Below, piece by piece: positions 1 to 8,184 of a DNA stretch of 64,000 nucleotides. Numbering within the stretch: the first letter of the stretch is position 1; every line of letters begins with the position of its first letter. The DNA is from Pelagibius sp050043265 (lineage in GTDB: Bacteria; Pseudomonadota; Alphaproteobacteria; Kiloniellales; Kiloniellaceae). Under the pieces are notes generated by a model. The model searched no databases, was not told the DNA's origin, and worked only from the letters and a program-made list of their open reading frames with translations. Both the position numbers and the translations under genes were made by a program. The stretch lies in NCBI GenBank assembly GCA_050043265.1, contig JBHJIR010000032.1, positions 1 to 64,000 on the forward strand, written 5' to 3'.

Positions 1-68
1 CCTACTGCGTCGCCGTTTTGCTTCTGGCCCACTATCACCCCGCCTACACCTGCTTCACCTTCTTGGTG

Positions 69-101
69 GCGGGCCCGGGTCCCCTCCCCGGGGGCCCCCG
101 C
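69..101 (+). promoter_or_regulatory. GC-rich hairpin ahead of the ABC ATPase gene
   Basis: A very stable imperfect stem can be drawn from GCGGG at 69-73 to CCCGC at 97-101, continued inward by CCC/GGG and GGG/CCC pairs with two small bulges. It lies 28 bases upstream of the chosen ATG and has no T run after it. In this family the substrate-binding protein gene usually precedes the ATPase gene, so a stem here could damp read-through or protect an upstream mRNA end. The upstream gene lies outside the window, so the role is inference. Confidence 0.4.
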
Positions 102-128
102 ACGGCTGCAGGACTTTCCGTGGCTGAT

Positions 129-1766
129 ATGGCAGAACCCCCTTCGGGCCGGCCGGCCGCCGGGCACAACACCGCGTCGCCTGACGCGGCGCCGCCGGCG
201 AGCGAACTGCGCCACATCGACAAGGCCTTCGGCACGGTGCAGGCCAACAAGGACGTCTGCCTGACGGTTCGGCCCGGCACCATCCACGGCATCATCGGCG
301 AGAACGGTGCCGGCAAGTCGACTCTGATGAGCATCCTCTACGGCTTCTACGAAGCCGACAGTGGGGAGATCCTCATCGGCGGCAAACCGGTATCGATCCG
401 TTCGTCCCGTGACGCCATCGCCGCCGGCATCGGCATGGTCCACCAGCATTTCATGCTGGTCGACACCATGAGCGTGGTGGAAAACATCATGCTGGGTGCC
501 GAATCCGGTGCCATTTTGACATCCAGTATCGAGAAGGCCCGCGCCGAGCTGCAGCGTCTGGAGCGCGACTATGGCCTGGACGTCGATCCCGACGCGCTGG
601 CCGGCGACCTGCCGGTCGGCCAGCAGCAGCGGGTGGAGATCCTGAAGGCGCTCTACCGCGGCGCCGCGATCCTCATCCTCGACGAGCCGCCCGGCGTGCT
701 GACGCCGCAGGAAACCGACCAGCTGTTCCGCATCCTCGACTCGCTGCGCCGGCAGGGCGTCACCGTGGTGCTGATCACCCACAAGCTGCGCGAGATCATG
801 GCGGTGACCGACAACGTCTCGGTGATGCGCGGCGGCGAGATGGTCGCCGACCGGGTGACCGCGCAAACCAGCAAGGAAGAGCTGGCCGAGCTGATGGTCG
901 GCCGCAAGGTGCTGCTGTCGGTCGACAAGCAGGCGCCCAAGGTGGGCGAGACCATCCTGTCGGTCGACGACCTGAGTTTCGTCGGCAAGGACGGCGTGGC
1001 GCGCGTCGACCACGTCAGCTTTACGGTGCGCGCGGGCGAGATCGTCGGCATTGCCGGGGTCTCCGGCAATGGACAGAGCGAACTTCTGGAAGTGCTCTCC
1101 GGTATCCGCCCGGTGACCTCGGGCGGCTTCGACCTGCTGGGCGAGCGATTCTCGTCCGCCCGTCCGCTCGATCCTTCCACCATGCGGGCGATGCATGCGG
1201 CACACGTGCCGGAGGACCGATTGCGCAGTGGCCTGGTGCGCACTTTCGCGGCAGAGGAATCGGCGATCCTCGGTTATCACAACGACCCGCTCTACAACGC
1301 CGGCCCCGTCCTGAAGGGCGTGGCGATCCGCCAGGACTGCGCTCACAAGATGGCGGACTTCGACGTGCGCCCCCAGGCGCCGGCGCTGAAGACCGCCAAT
1401 TTCTCCGGCGGCAATCAGCAGAAGATCGTGCTGGCGCGCGAGCTGTCGCGGGGGCCACGCCTGCTGCTGGTCGGCCAGCCGACCCGCGGTGTCGACATCG
1501 GCGCTATCGAGTTCATCCACAAGAATCTCGTGGCCATGCGCGACGCCGGCAGCGCGGTGCTGCTGGTCTCGGTCGAGCTGGACGAAATCATGTCGCTGGC
1601 CGACCGCATCCTGGTGATGTTCGAGGGGCGCATCGTTGGCGAGTTGCCGGCGGCCGACGCCAACGAGCGCCTGCTGGGCCTGATGATGGCGAACGCGGCG
1701 ACCGAAGAAGAGGCGCGCCACAAGAGCCCCGGCCTGCCGGGTGCCACCGTGGTGACTCCCGAATGA
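129..1766 (+). CDS. Nucleoside-type ABC transporter, double ATPase subunit (YufO/NupO-like)
   Basis: A 545-residue protein with two nucleotide-binding domains in tandem, as in the RbsA/YufO family that energises uptake of nucleosides or simple sugars from the cytoplasmic side of the inner membrane. Domain 1 has a full Walker A (GENGAGKST, about residues 57-65) and a QQQRVEILKAL signature region. Its Walker B reads LDEPPGVLTPQE where the family normally has DEPTAVLTP. Domain 2 has the family's usual degenerate P-loop (GVSGNGQSE), a good SGGNQQK signature and QPTRGVDIGA. The ATG at 129 was preferred over an in-frame start at 18 because the extra N-terminal stretch has no family character. The ATGA overlap with the permease gene and the nucleoside enzymes downstream point to nucleoside import. 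The binding protein should lie before base 1. Confidence 0.9.
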   Translation: MAEPPSGRPAAGHNTASPDAAPPASELRHIDKAFGTVQANKDVCLTVRPGTIHGIIGENGAGKSTLMSILYGFYEADSGEILIGGKPVSIRSSRDAIAAGIGMVHQHFMLVDTMSVVENIMLGAESGAILTSSIEKARAELQRLERDYGLDVDPDALAGDLPVGQQQRVEILKALYRGAAILILDEPPGVLTPQETDQLFRILDSLRRQGVTVVLITHKLREIMAVTDNVSVMRGGEMVADRVTAQTSKEELAELMVGRKVLLSVDKQAPKVGETILSVDDLSFVGKDGVARVDHVSFTVRAGEIVGIAGVSGNGQSELLEVLSGIRPVTSGGFDLLGERFSSARPLDPSTMRAMHAAHVPEDRLRSGLVRTFAAEESAILGYHNDPLYNAGPVLKGVAIRQDCAHKMADFDVRPQAPALKTANFSGGNQQKIVLARELSRGPRLLLVGQPTRGVDIGAIEFIHKNLVAMRDAGSAVLLVSVELDEIMSLADRILVMFEGRIVGELPAADANERLLGLMMANAATEEEARHKSPGLPGATVVTPE

Positions 1767-2893
1767 GCGCGGCGCCCGGAGAAATCCCGCGCTGGGTCGA
1801 TATCGCTTTCATCCCGCTGGTGAACATCGCGCTCGCCTTCCTCGTCTCCGGCGTTATCCTCTGGGCCATCGGCGTCGATCCCATCCAGGCGGTGGAGATT
1901 ATCCTCTACGGCGCCTTCGGCTACGACGTGGCCCTGGGCTACACGCTGTACTACACCACCAACTTCGTCTTCACCGGGCTGGCCGTGGCTGTCGCGTTCC
2001 ACGCCGGCCTGTTCAACATCGGCGGCGAGGGGCAAGCTTACATCGGCGGCCTCGGCGTCGGTCTCGGCATTCTGTTGGTCGATCGTTACCTGCCGTTCTA
2101 CCTCGTCCTGCCGCTCGCGGTCCTGCTGGGCGCCGTCTTCGGTGCCGCCTGGGCGGCCATCCCGGCCTACCTGCAGGCCTATCGCGGCAGTCACATCGTC
2201 ATCACCACCATCATGTTCAACTTCATCGCCGCGGCGCTGATGGTCTATCTGATGGTGAACGTACTGATTCAGCCGGGCTCGATGTCGCCGGAAAGCCGCG
2301 AGTTCGCCCAGGCCGGCCACCTTCCCTTCATGCACGAGATGTTGGGCTGGTTCGGTCTTCAGGTGACGCCGTCGCCGCTGAACCTCTCCGTCATCTGGGC
2401 GGCGGTCTGCTGTGTCCTGGTCTGGGGATTTATCTGGCACACCCGCTGGGGCTACGAGATCCGCACCGTCGGCGCCAACGAGACGGCGGCGGTCTACGCC
2501 GGCATCGATCCGCGCAAGGTGATCATGCTGGCGATGTGTCTCTCCGGCGCACTGGCCGGCTTCGTCGGCAGCAACGAGGTGATGGGCGCGCACCACCGCC
2601 TGCTGCTGAACTTCACCGCCGGCTACGGCTTCACTGGCATCGCCGTCGCGCTGATGGGGCGCAATCATCCCGTCGGCATCGTGTTGGCCAGCCTGCTGTT
2701 CGGCATGCTCTACCAGGGCGGTGCCGAGCTGGCGTTCGAGGAACCCAAGGTGACCCGCGAGATGGTGGTCACCATCCAGGGGCTGGTGATCCTGTTCTCC
2801 GGCGCGCTGGCCTTCATGATGAAGGGGCCGATCGAGCGGGCCTACCTGCGCCTTGCCCGCCGCCGCAGCAGCCCGACCGGGCAGGAGGCCTAG
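1763..2893 (+). CDS. ABC transporter permease, nucleoside type (YufP/NupP-like)
   Basis: A 376-residue, very hydrophobic integral membrane protein of the BPD_transp_2 family, with about nine or ten predicted membrane segments. The family's conserved stretch FNIGGEGQAYIGG is present in the first third, and GFTGIAVALMGRNHP in the last third, both typical of YufP/NupP-like and RbsC-like permeases. It starts inside the stop of the ATPase gene (ATGA) and is followed directly by the second permease, so the two would form the heterodimeric membrane channel. Substrate is inferred from the pyrimidine and purine nucleoside genes of the same operon. Confidence 0.9.
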   Translation: MSAAPGEIPRWVDIAFIPLVNIALAFLVSGVILWAIGVDPIQAVEIILYGAFGYDVALGYTLYYTTNFVFTGLAVAVAFHAGLFNIGGEGQAYIGGLGVGLGILLVDRYLPFYLVLPLAVLLGAVFGAAWAAIPAYLQAYRGSHIVITTIMFNFIAAALMVYLMVNVLIQPGSMSPESREFAQAGHLPFMHEMLGWFGLQVTPSPLNLSVIWAAVCCVLVWGFIWHTRWGYEIRTVGANETAAVYAGIDPRKVIMLAMCLSGALAGFVGSNEVMGAHHRLLLNFTAGYGFTGIAVALMGRNHPVGIVLASLLFGMLYQGGAELAFEEPKVTREMVVTIQGLVILFSGALAFMMKGPIERAYLRLARRRSSPTGQEA

Positions 2894-3868
2894 ATGGGGG
2901 AGTTTCTGTTCAGCCTGCTGCTCTCCTTCGACGCCACCTTGCGCGTTGCCACGCCGCTGGTGTTCTGCGCCATGGCCGGGCTGTTCTCCGAACGCTCGGG
3001 CGTCGTGGACATCAGCCTGGAGGGCAAGATGCTGGCGGCCGCCTTCGCGGCGGCCAGCACCGCCGCCGTTACCGGTTCGGCCTGGCTCGGCCTTGGCGCC
3101 GGCATCGCCGTGTCGGTGGTCCTGGCGCTGCTGCACGGCTTTGCCTGCATCACCCACCGGGGCGACCAGGTGGTCAGCGGCGTCGCCATCAACATCCTGG
3201 TCTCCGGTCTGACCGTGGTGCTGGGCATCGCCTGGTTCGCCCGCGGCGGCCAGACCCCCTCGGTCGGGCGGGACGCGCGCTTCACGCCGGTCACCTTGCC
3301 GGGTGCCGAAGCCATGGCGGACGTGCCGGTGGTCGGCGCGCTCTACAGCGAACTGATCTCCGGTCACAACCTGCTGGTCTACCTCGCCTTCGCCACGGTG
3401 CCGCTGACCTGGTGGGTGATCTACCGCACCCGTTTCGGCCTGCGCCTGCGCGCGGTGGGAGAGAACCCCGGCGCCGTCGACACTGCCGGCATCTCGGTAT
3501 CTTTCCTGCGCTACCGCGCGGTACTTTGTGCCGGCGTGCTCTGCGGCTTCGCCGGGACCTATCTGTCCATCGCCCAGAATGCCGCCTTCGTGCGCGAGAT
3601 GACGGCGGGGCAGGGCTACATCGCGCTGGCGGCGCTGATCTTCGGCAAGTGGCGTCCGGTGCCGGCGATGCTGGCCTGCCTGATGTTCGGTTTTCTCGAT
3701 GCAGTGGCGATCCGCCTGCAGGGCGTGGTGGTACCGGTGATTGGCCCGATCCCGGTGCAGCTGATCCAGGCGCTGCCCTATGTGCTGACCGTGGTGCTGC
3801 TGGCCGGTTTCATCGGCAAGGCGGTGGCGCCCAAGGCCATCGGCGTCCCTTATGTGAAGGAACGCTGA
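2894..3868 (+). CDS. ABC transporter permease, nucleoside type (YufQ/NupQ-like)
   Basis: A 324-residue integral membrane protein, second permease of the pair. It shows the family features SGVVDISLEGKMLAAAF near residue 35 and GYIALAALIFGKWRP near residue 240, plus the GDQVVSGVAIN segment. The ATG follows the preceding TAG with no intervening base, which implies translational coupling. A short gap (3869-3904) containing an AGGAG separates it from the cytidine deaminase gene. The two unequal permeases and the fused ATPase match the NupNOPQ-type guanosine/nucleoside importers described in Firmicutes and in alphaproteobacteria; exact specificity cannot be read from sequence. Confidence 0.9.
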   Translation: MGEFLFSLLLSFDATLRVATPLVFCAMAGLFSERSGVVDISLEGKMLAAAFAAASTAAVTGSAWLGLGAGIAVSVVLALLHGFACITHRGDQVVSGVAINILVSGLTVVLGIAWFARGGQTPSVGRDARFTPVTLPGAEAMADVPVVGALYSELISGHNLLVYLAFATVPLTWWVIYRTRFGLRLRAVGENPGAVDTAGISVSFLRYRAVLCAGVLCGFAGTYLSIAQNAAFVREMTAGQGYIALAALIFGKWRPVPAMLACLMFGFLDAVAIRLQGVVVPVIGPIPVQLIQALPYVLTVVLLAGFIGKAVAPKAIGVPYVKER

Positions 3869-3904
3869 CGCTTTGCCCGCGTTAGCTATTGTAGGAGAAT
3901 GCGC

Positions 3905-4297
3905 ATGAGTGCCGACCTGGTGCAGGCGGCGATCGCGGCAATGGCGAAAGCCTACGCGCCTTATTCCCACTTTGCGGTGGGCGCGGCGGTGCGCGGTGCC
4001 AGCGGCGCGGGCTATGCCGGCTGCAATGTGGAGAACGCGGCCTATCCTGAAGGGTGCTGCGCCGAAGCCTCCGCGATTTCGGCCCTGGTGATGGGCGGCG
4101 AGACGCGGATCGTCGAGGTTGCCGTGGCCGGCGGCGGGGACAAACTGGTGACGCCCTGCGGCGGCTGCCGCCAGCGCCTCCGCGAATTCGCCGCCGATGA
4201 CGTGAAGATTCATATCTGCGGGCCCGCGGGCCGGCGCGAGACGGTGACCCTGGGCGCCCTGCTGCCGCTGTCCTTCGGTCCCGATAACCTGGGTTAG
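3905..4297 (+). CDS. cdd: Cytidine deaminase
   Basis: A 130-residue zinc enzyme of the small tetrameric class that converts cytidine and deoxycytidine to uridine and deoxyuridine. The zinc site is visible as CAEA (about residues 52-55, containing the catalytic Glu) and PCGGC (about 84-88). The residue after CAE is Ala rather than the Arg of the Bacillus-type CAER motif. The start at 3905 is chosen because AGGAG at 3893-3897 is spaced seven bases from it; an ATG at 3899 would be only one base away. Its place between the importer and purine nucleoside phosphorylase fits salvage or catabolism of imported nucleosides. Confidence 0.93.
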   Translation: MSADLVQAAIAAMAKAYAPYSHFAVGAAVRGASGAGYAGCNVENAAYPEGCCAEASAISALVMGGETRIVEVAVAGGGDKLVTPCGGCRQRLREFAADDVKIHICGPAGRRETVTLGALLPLSFGPDNLG

Positions 4298-4311
4298 GAA
4301 AAGGCGCGAGC

Positions 4312-5121
4312 ATGTTCGAGGCAGCGGTTGCGACGGCTGACATTGTCCGCAAAAGAATACCGGAGACACCGGAAGTCGCCGTTGTGCTGGGCTCCGGCCT
4401 CGGCACGGTGGCCGAGGCGGTCGAGCAGCCGGTGACGCTGAATTACGAAGAGCTGCCAGGCTTCCCGCGGCCGACCGTCGCCGGGCACGGCGGCAGTCTG
4501 GTCCTGGGTCGCCTCGCTGGCCGGCCGGTTGCGGTCATGCAGGGGCGCGCCCATTTCTACGAACACGGCCGCGCCGACGGCATGAATTTGGCGCTCGCCA
4601 CCCTGAAGGAACTCGGCTGCAAGCGGCTGGTCCTCACCAACGCGGCGGGCAGCCTGCGTCCCGACGTCGGGCCGGGCCGCCTGATGCTGCTGCGCGACCA
4701 CATCAACTTTGCCGGCGTATCGCCGCTGTTCGGCCTTGCCGGCAATGAGCGATTTGTCGACCTGGTCGGGGCCTACGACCCCGAAAGCTGCGACCGGATC
4801 GTTGCGCTGGCGCGCGGACTCGATATTCCGCTTGCCGAGGGCGTCTACGTTTGGTTCTGCGGCCCCCACTTCGAAACTCCGGCGGAGATCCGTGCGGCCA
4901 AAGTATTGGGCGGCGATGCGGTCGGCATGTCGACGGTGCCGGAGGTCATTGTCGCGCGCTTGCTGGGCCTGAAGGTGACGGCGCTGTCGATGATCACCAA
5001 CCTGGCCGCCGGCATGTCCGGCGAGCCGCTGTCCCACGCGCACACCATGAAGCACGCCAAGGCGGCCGCGGCCGACATGGGCCGGCTGATCGCCGCTTTT
5101 CTGGAGAGTGGTGATGACTGA
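4312..5121 (+). CDS. Purine nucleoside phosphorylase (trimeric PNP/MTAP superfamily)
   Basis: A 269-residue phosphorylase that cleaves purine (deoxy)nucleosides with phosphate to free base and (deoxy)ribose-1-phosphate. Visible motifs are the phosphate loop GSGLGT (27-32), AGHGG and QGRAHFYEHG (phosphate and nucleoside binding), TNAAGSLRP and GPHFETPAEIRA, followed by GMSTVPEVIVA. These are the hallmarks of the low-molecular-mass trimeric PNP class (PunA/DeoD-II), not of hexameric DeoD. It overlaps the start of deoC, so its deoxyribose-1-phosphate would feed the next enzymes after phosphopentomutase, which is not encoded in the window. Confidence 0.92.
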   Translation: MFEAAVATADIVRKRIPETPEVAVVLGSGLGTVAEAVEQPVTLNYEELPGFPRPTVAGHGGSLVLGRLAGRPVAVMQGRAHFYEHGRADGMNLALATLKELGCKRLVLTNAAGSLRPDVGPGRLMLLRDHINFAGVSPLFGLAGNERFVDLVGAYDPESCDRIVALARGLDIPLAEGVYVWFCGPHFETPAEIRAAKVLGGDAVGMSTVPEVIVARLLGLKVTALSMITNLAAGMSGEPLSHAHTMKHAKAAAADMGRLIAAFLESGDD

Positions 5122-5884
5122 GGACTTGAAAGCCGTTGCCGCCCGTGCCGTCGGTCTGCTCGATCTCACCAGCCTGAACGATGGCGACGACGATGTCGCG
5201 GTAGCGGCGCTCTGCCACCGGGCGCAGACGCCGGCCGGGCCGGTTGCCGCCGTTTGCCTCTGGCCGCGCTTCATCACCCTGGCGCGCAGTCTGCTGGAGC
5301 ACAGCGGCGTACGTGTTGCCGCTGTCGCTAACTTTCCGGCCGGCGGCGATGATATTGCGCGGGCGGTAAGGGAAACCGAGGACATCGTGAGCCAAGGTGC
5401 CGACGAGGTGGACCTGGTGATGCCCTATACGCGCTGGCTTGGCGGCGATATCGGCGTCGCGCGCGACATGATCGATGCTTGCAAGGTGATATGCGGCGAC
5501 CGGGTGTTGCTGAAGGTCATCCTGGAAACCGGCCGCCTCGGCGAGCCGGCGGCGATCTATGCCGCCAGCCGCGACGCCATCGCCGCCGGTGCCGATTTCA
5601 TCAAGACCTCCACCGGCAAGGTCGAGGTTTCGGCGACCTTGGACGCTGCCGAAGCCATGCTGAAGGCGATCAAGGACAGCGGCGAGGATATCGGCTTCAA
5701 GGCCGCCGGCGGCATTCGCGACACCGCGGCGGCGGGTGCCTACCTGGCCCTGGCAGACCGGATCATGGGCGCGAACTGGGCCGATGCCGGGCACTTCCGC
5801 TTCGGTGCCAGCGGTCTGCTCGACGATTTGCTGGCTGTCCTCGACGGCACCGTCGCCGGGGCGACACCGAAAGGGAGTTACTGA
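5114..5884 (+). CDS. deoC: Deoxyribose-phosphate aldolase
   Basis: A 256-residue class I aldolase that splits 2-deoxyribose-5-phosphate into acetaldehyde and glyceraldehyde-3-phosphate. The Schiff-base lysine lies in DFIKTSTGK (K164) and the second essential lysine in GFKAAGG (K196); EVDLVMPY carries the catalytic Asp. Three in-frame starts are adjacent (GTG, GTG, ATG at 5108, 5111, 5114). The ATG is preferred because GGAG at 5103-5106 is seven bases before it. The gene overlaps the end of the phosphorylase gene by eight bases and its stop overlaps the deoA start (TGATG). Confidence 0.95.
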   Translation: MTEDLKAVAARAVGLLDLTSLNDGDDDVAVAALCHRAQTPAGPVAAVCLWPRFITLARSLLEHSGVRVAAVANFPAGGDDIARAVRETEDIVSQGADEVDLVMPYTRWLGGDIGVARDMIDACKVICGDRVLLKVILETGRLGEPAAIYAASRDAIAAGADFIKTSTGKVEVSATLDAAEAMLKAIKDSGEDIGFKAAGGIRDTAAAGAYLALADRIMGANWADAGHFRFGASGLLDDLLAVLDGTVAGATPKGSY

Positions 5885-7233
5885 TGGCGTTGCTGCCGCA
5901 GGAGGTCATCCGCCGCAAACGCGACGAGGCCACGCTGACCGAGGAGGAGATCGCCGGCTTCGTGGCCGGCATTGCCGGCGGCAATCCGGAGCAAGGTCGT
6001 CTGGGCGACGGCCAGCTTGCGGCCTTTGCCATGGCCGTCTTCCTGCGCGGCATGACCCCGGAGGAGACGGTGGCGCTGACCCGCGCGATGACCGCCAGCG
6101 GCCGGCAACTCGACTGGAAAGCCTTCGATCTCGGCGGTCCGGTGCTCGATAAGCACTCGACCGGCGGTGTTGGCGACAAGGTGAGCCTGGTCCTGGCGCC
6201 GATCCTTGCCGCCTGCGGCGCCTACGTGCCGATGATTTCCGGGCGCGGCCTCGGCCACACCGGTGGCACCCTCGACAAGCTGGAGGCGATCCCCGGCTAC
6301 AACGCGACGCCGGACATCGCGCGCTTCCAGCAAGTGGTGGCCGAGGCCGGCTGCGCCATCATCGGCCAGACGGCGGACCTGGCGCCGGCCGACCGCCGGC
6401 TCTATGCGGTGCGCGACGTCACCGCCACGGTGGAATCGATTCCGCTCATCACCGCCTCGATCCTGTCGAAGAAGCTGGCGGCCGGCCTCGATGGACTGGT
6501 GATGGACGTAAAGGTGGGCAACGGTGCCTTTGCCGCGACGATGGAGATGGCCCGCGACCTGGCCGAAAGCATCGTCGCGGTGGCCGAGAGCGCGGGGCTG
6601 CCCACCACGGCGCTCATCACCGACATGGATCAGCCGCTGGGGCGGTCCGCCGGCAATGCCCTGGAAGTCATCGAGTGCGTCGAGATGCTGACCGGCGGCG
6701 AGGGCGAGACGCGGCTGCGCGAAGTGACTCTAGCCCTGGCGGCCGAAATGCTGCTGCTCGGCGGTCTCGCCGGCGAGGCCGACGCTGCCCGCGCCAAGGC
6801 CGAGGAAGCCTTGTCTTCCGGCCGGGCGGCGGAACACTTCGAGGCTATGGTGGCGGCGCTGGGCGGCCCGACCGATTTCCTGGCCCGGGCCAATGACCTG
6901 CTGCCCAAGGCGCCGGTGCGCCGCACGGTACAGGCCAAGGCCGCCGGTGTGGTCACCGCCTGCGACACGCGCGCTGTCGGTCTGGCGGTCATCGAACTGG
7001 GCGGCGGGCGGCGGCGCGTCGAGGACAGCGTCGATCCGGCCGTCGGTTTCGACGATCTCGTGCCGCTGGGCCAGGTGGTCGGTGCGGCCGATCCGCTTGG
7101 GGTGGTGCATGCCGCCGACGAGGCCGGGGCGGATGCGGCGGCTGTGCGCTTGCAGAAGGCTTTCCAGAGCGGCCAGACTGAGTCGAAGCGGGCTCCGTCC
7201 GTCCGCCAGCGCATCACCGCGAAGGATCTGTGA
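5884..7233 (+). CDS. deoA: Thymidine (pyrimidine nucleoside) phosphorylase
   Basis: A 449-residue enzyme that phosphorolyses thymidine or deoxyuridine to base and deoxyribose-1-phosphate. The phosphate/nucleoside site is visible as KHSTGGVGDK (90-99) and SGRGLGHTGGTLDKLE (119-134), followed by the classical C-terminal alpha/beta domain. Length matches the DeoA/PyNP family. The ATG at 5884 overlaps the deoC stop by one base. Together with deoC and cdd this gives a complete deoxycytidine route: deaminate, phosphorolyse, cleave the sugar. Confidence 0.95.
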   Translation: MALLPQEVIRRKRDEATLTEEEIAGFVAGIAGGNPEQGRLGDGQLAAFAMAVFLRGMTPEETVALTRAMTASGRQLDWKAFDLGGPVLDKHSTGGVGDKVSLVLAPILAACGAYVPMISGRGLGHTGGTLDKLEAIPGYNATPDIARFQQVVAEAGCAIIGQTADLAPADRRLYAVRDVTATVESIPLITASILSKKLAAGLDGLVMDVKVGNGAFAATMEMARDLAESIVAVAESAGLPTTALITDMDQPLGRSAGNALEVIECVEMLTGGEGETRLREVTLALAAEMLLLGGLAGEADAARAKAEEALSSGRAAEHFEAMVAALGGPTDFLARANDLLPKAPVRRTVQAKAAGVVTACDTRAVGLAVIELGGGRRRVEDSVDPAVGFDDLVPLGQVVGAADPLGVVHAADEAGADAAAVRLQKAFQSGQTESKRAPSVRQRITAKDL

Positions 7234-7238
7234 GGCCG

Positions 7239-8150
7239 ATGTTTGCCCCGACGCCGCCCGGCCAGACCGCAGAGGTGGCGCGTTTTGCCGCGCCGGCCGG
7301 CGGCCGCCTGGACGTGCCGATGCGCCGGGCTTTTGCGCGCGACGGTTTCCTGGTGCTCGAAAACATGATCGCGCCGGCGGATTGCGATGCCCTCATGGCC
7401 CGCGCCGACGAACTGGTTGCGGCCTTCGATCCCGGCAGCGTCGCCAGTGTGTTCTCGACCCGCGAACAGGTGCACGGGCGTGACGCGTATTTCCAGCAGT
7501 CCGGCGACAAGATCCGCTTCTTCTTCGAGGAGGAGGCGTTTGACGAGAACGGTCGCCTGCGCCAGGACAAGCGCCTGTCGATCAACAAGATCGGCCACGC
7601 CCAGCACGACCTCGATCCGGTCTTCGGGCGCTTTTCGCGCCTGCCGCAGCTTGCCGCCTTGGCGCAGGGGCTCGGTCTCGCCGAACCGCTTCTGTTGCAG
7701 TCGATGTACATCTTCAAGCAGCCGCGCATCGGCGGCGAGGTCGGCTGGCACCAGGATTCGACCTTCCTCTACACCGAACCGCTGAGCGTCATCGGCCTGT
7801 GGTTCGCGTTGGAGGACGCCACTCTTGAGAACGGCTGCCTCTGGGCGCTGCCCGGCGGCCATGACGGCCCCTTGCGCGAACGCTGGCGGCGGCAGGGCGA
7901 TGGGCTGGTCATGGAACGTCTCGACGATACGCCCTGGGACGCAGGCCGTGCCGTGCCCTTGGAGGTTCCGAAAGGGTCGTTGGTGGTGCTGCACGGCAAG
8001 CTGCCGCACGGCAGCCGGCCCAACCGCTCAGACCGCTCACGCCACGCCTCCACACTTCATCTCATCGCCGGCGCCTGCCATTATCCTGCCGATAACTGGT
8101 TGCGGCGCGGCCCGGACCGGCCGCGCAGGGGCGTCGACACCACGGCCTGA
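7239..8150 (+). CDS. PhyH-family Fe(II)/2-oxoglutarate dioxygenase
   Basis: A 303-residue protein of the phytanoyl-CoA dioxygenase family. The iron-binding facial triad is recognisable: H171-x-D173 in GWHQDSTFLYTE and the distal His at 257 in KLPHGS, with R268 as the likely 2-oxoglutarate salt-bridge residue. The central GLWFALEDAT...LWALPGGHDG block is typical of the family. The substrate is not known. The gene starts within or just after the deoA stop (GTG at 7230 overlaps it, ATG at 7239 follows it), so it is almost certainly translated with the nucleoside enzymes. Oxidation of a modified nucleoside or base is a reasonable guess but only an inference from context. Confidence 0.85.
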   Translation: MFAPTPPGQTAEVARFAAPAGGRLDVPMRRAFARDGFLVLENMIAPADCDALMARADELVAAFDPGSVASVFSTREQVHGRDAYFQQSGDKIRFFFEEEAFDENGRLRQDKRLSINKIGHAQHDLDPVFGRFSRLPQLAALAQGLGLAEPLLLQSMYIFKQPRIGGEVGWHQDSTFLYTEPLSVIGLWFALEDATLENGCLWALPGGHDGPLRERWRRQGDGLVMERLDDTPWDAGRAVPLEVPKGSLVVLHGKLPHGSRPNRSDRSRHASTLHLIAGACHYPADNWLRRGPDRPRRGVDTTA

Positions 8151-8169
8151 AAATTTCGCCAAAATTTTC
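8149..8169. promoter_or_regulatory. AT-rich palindrome before the 5'-nucleotidase gene
   Basis: Perfect eight-base arms GAAAATTT (8149-8156) and AAATTTTC (8162-8169) flank a five-base spacer. The left arm includes part of the stop codon of the dioxygenase gene, and the right arm ends two bases before the GAGGGA ribosome-binding site (8172-8177) of the next gene. It stands out in very GC-rich surroundings and could be an operator or an mRNA element controlling the secreted nucleotidase separately from the upstream operon. Confidence 0.4.
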
Positions 8170-8184
8170 ACGAGGGAAACGACG

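Noticed and set aside
1415..4369. A 984-codon open frame on the minus strand opposite the transporter genes
   Set aside because: Composition is rich in His, Gln, Arg and Gly without any domain, a typical antisense shadow in high-GC DNA; the plus strand carries clear genes.
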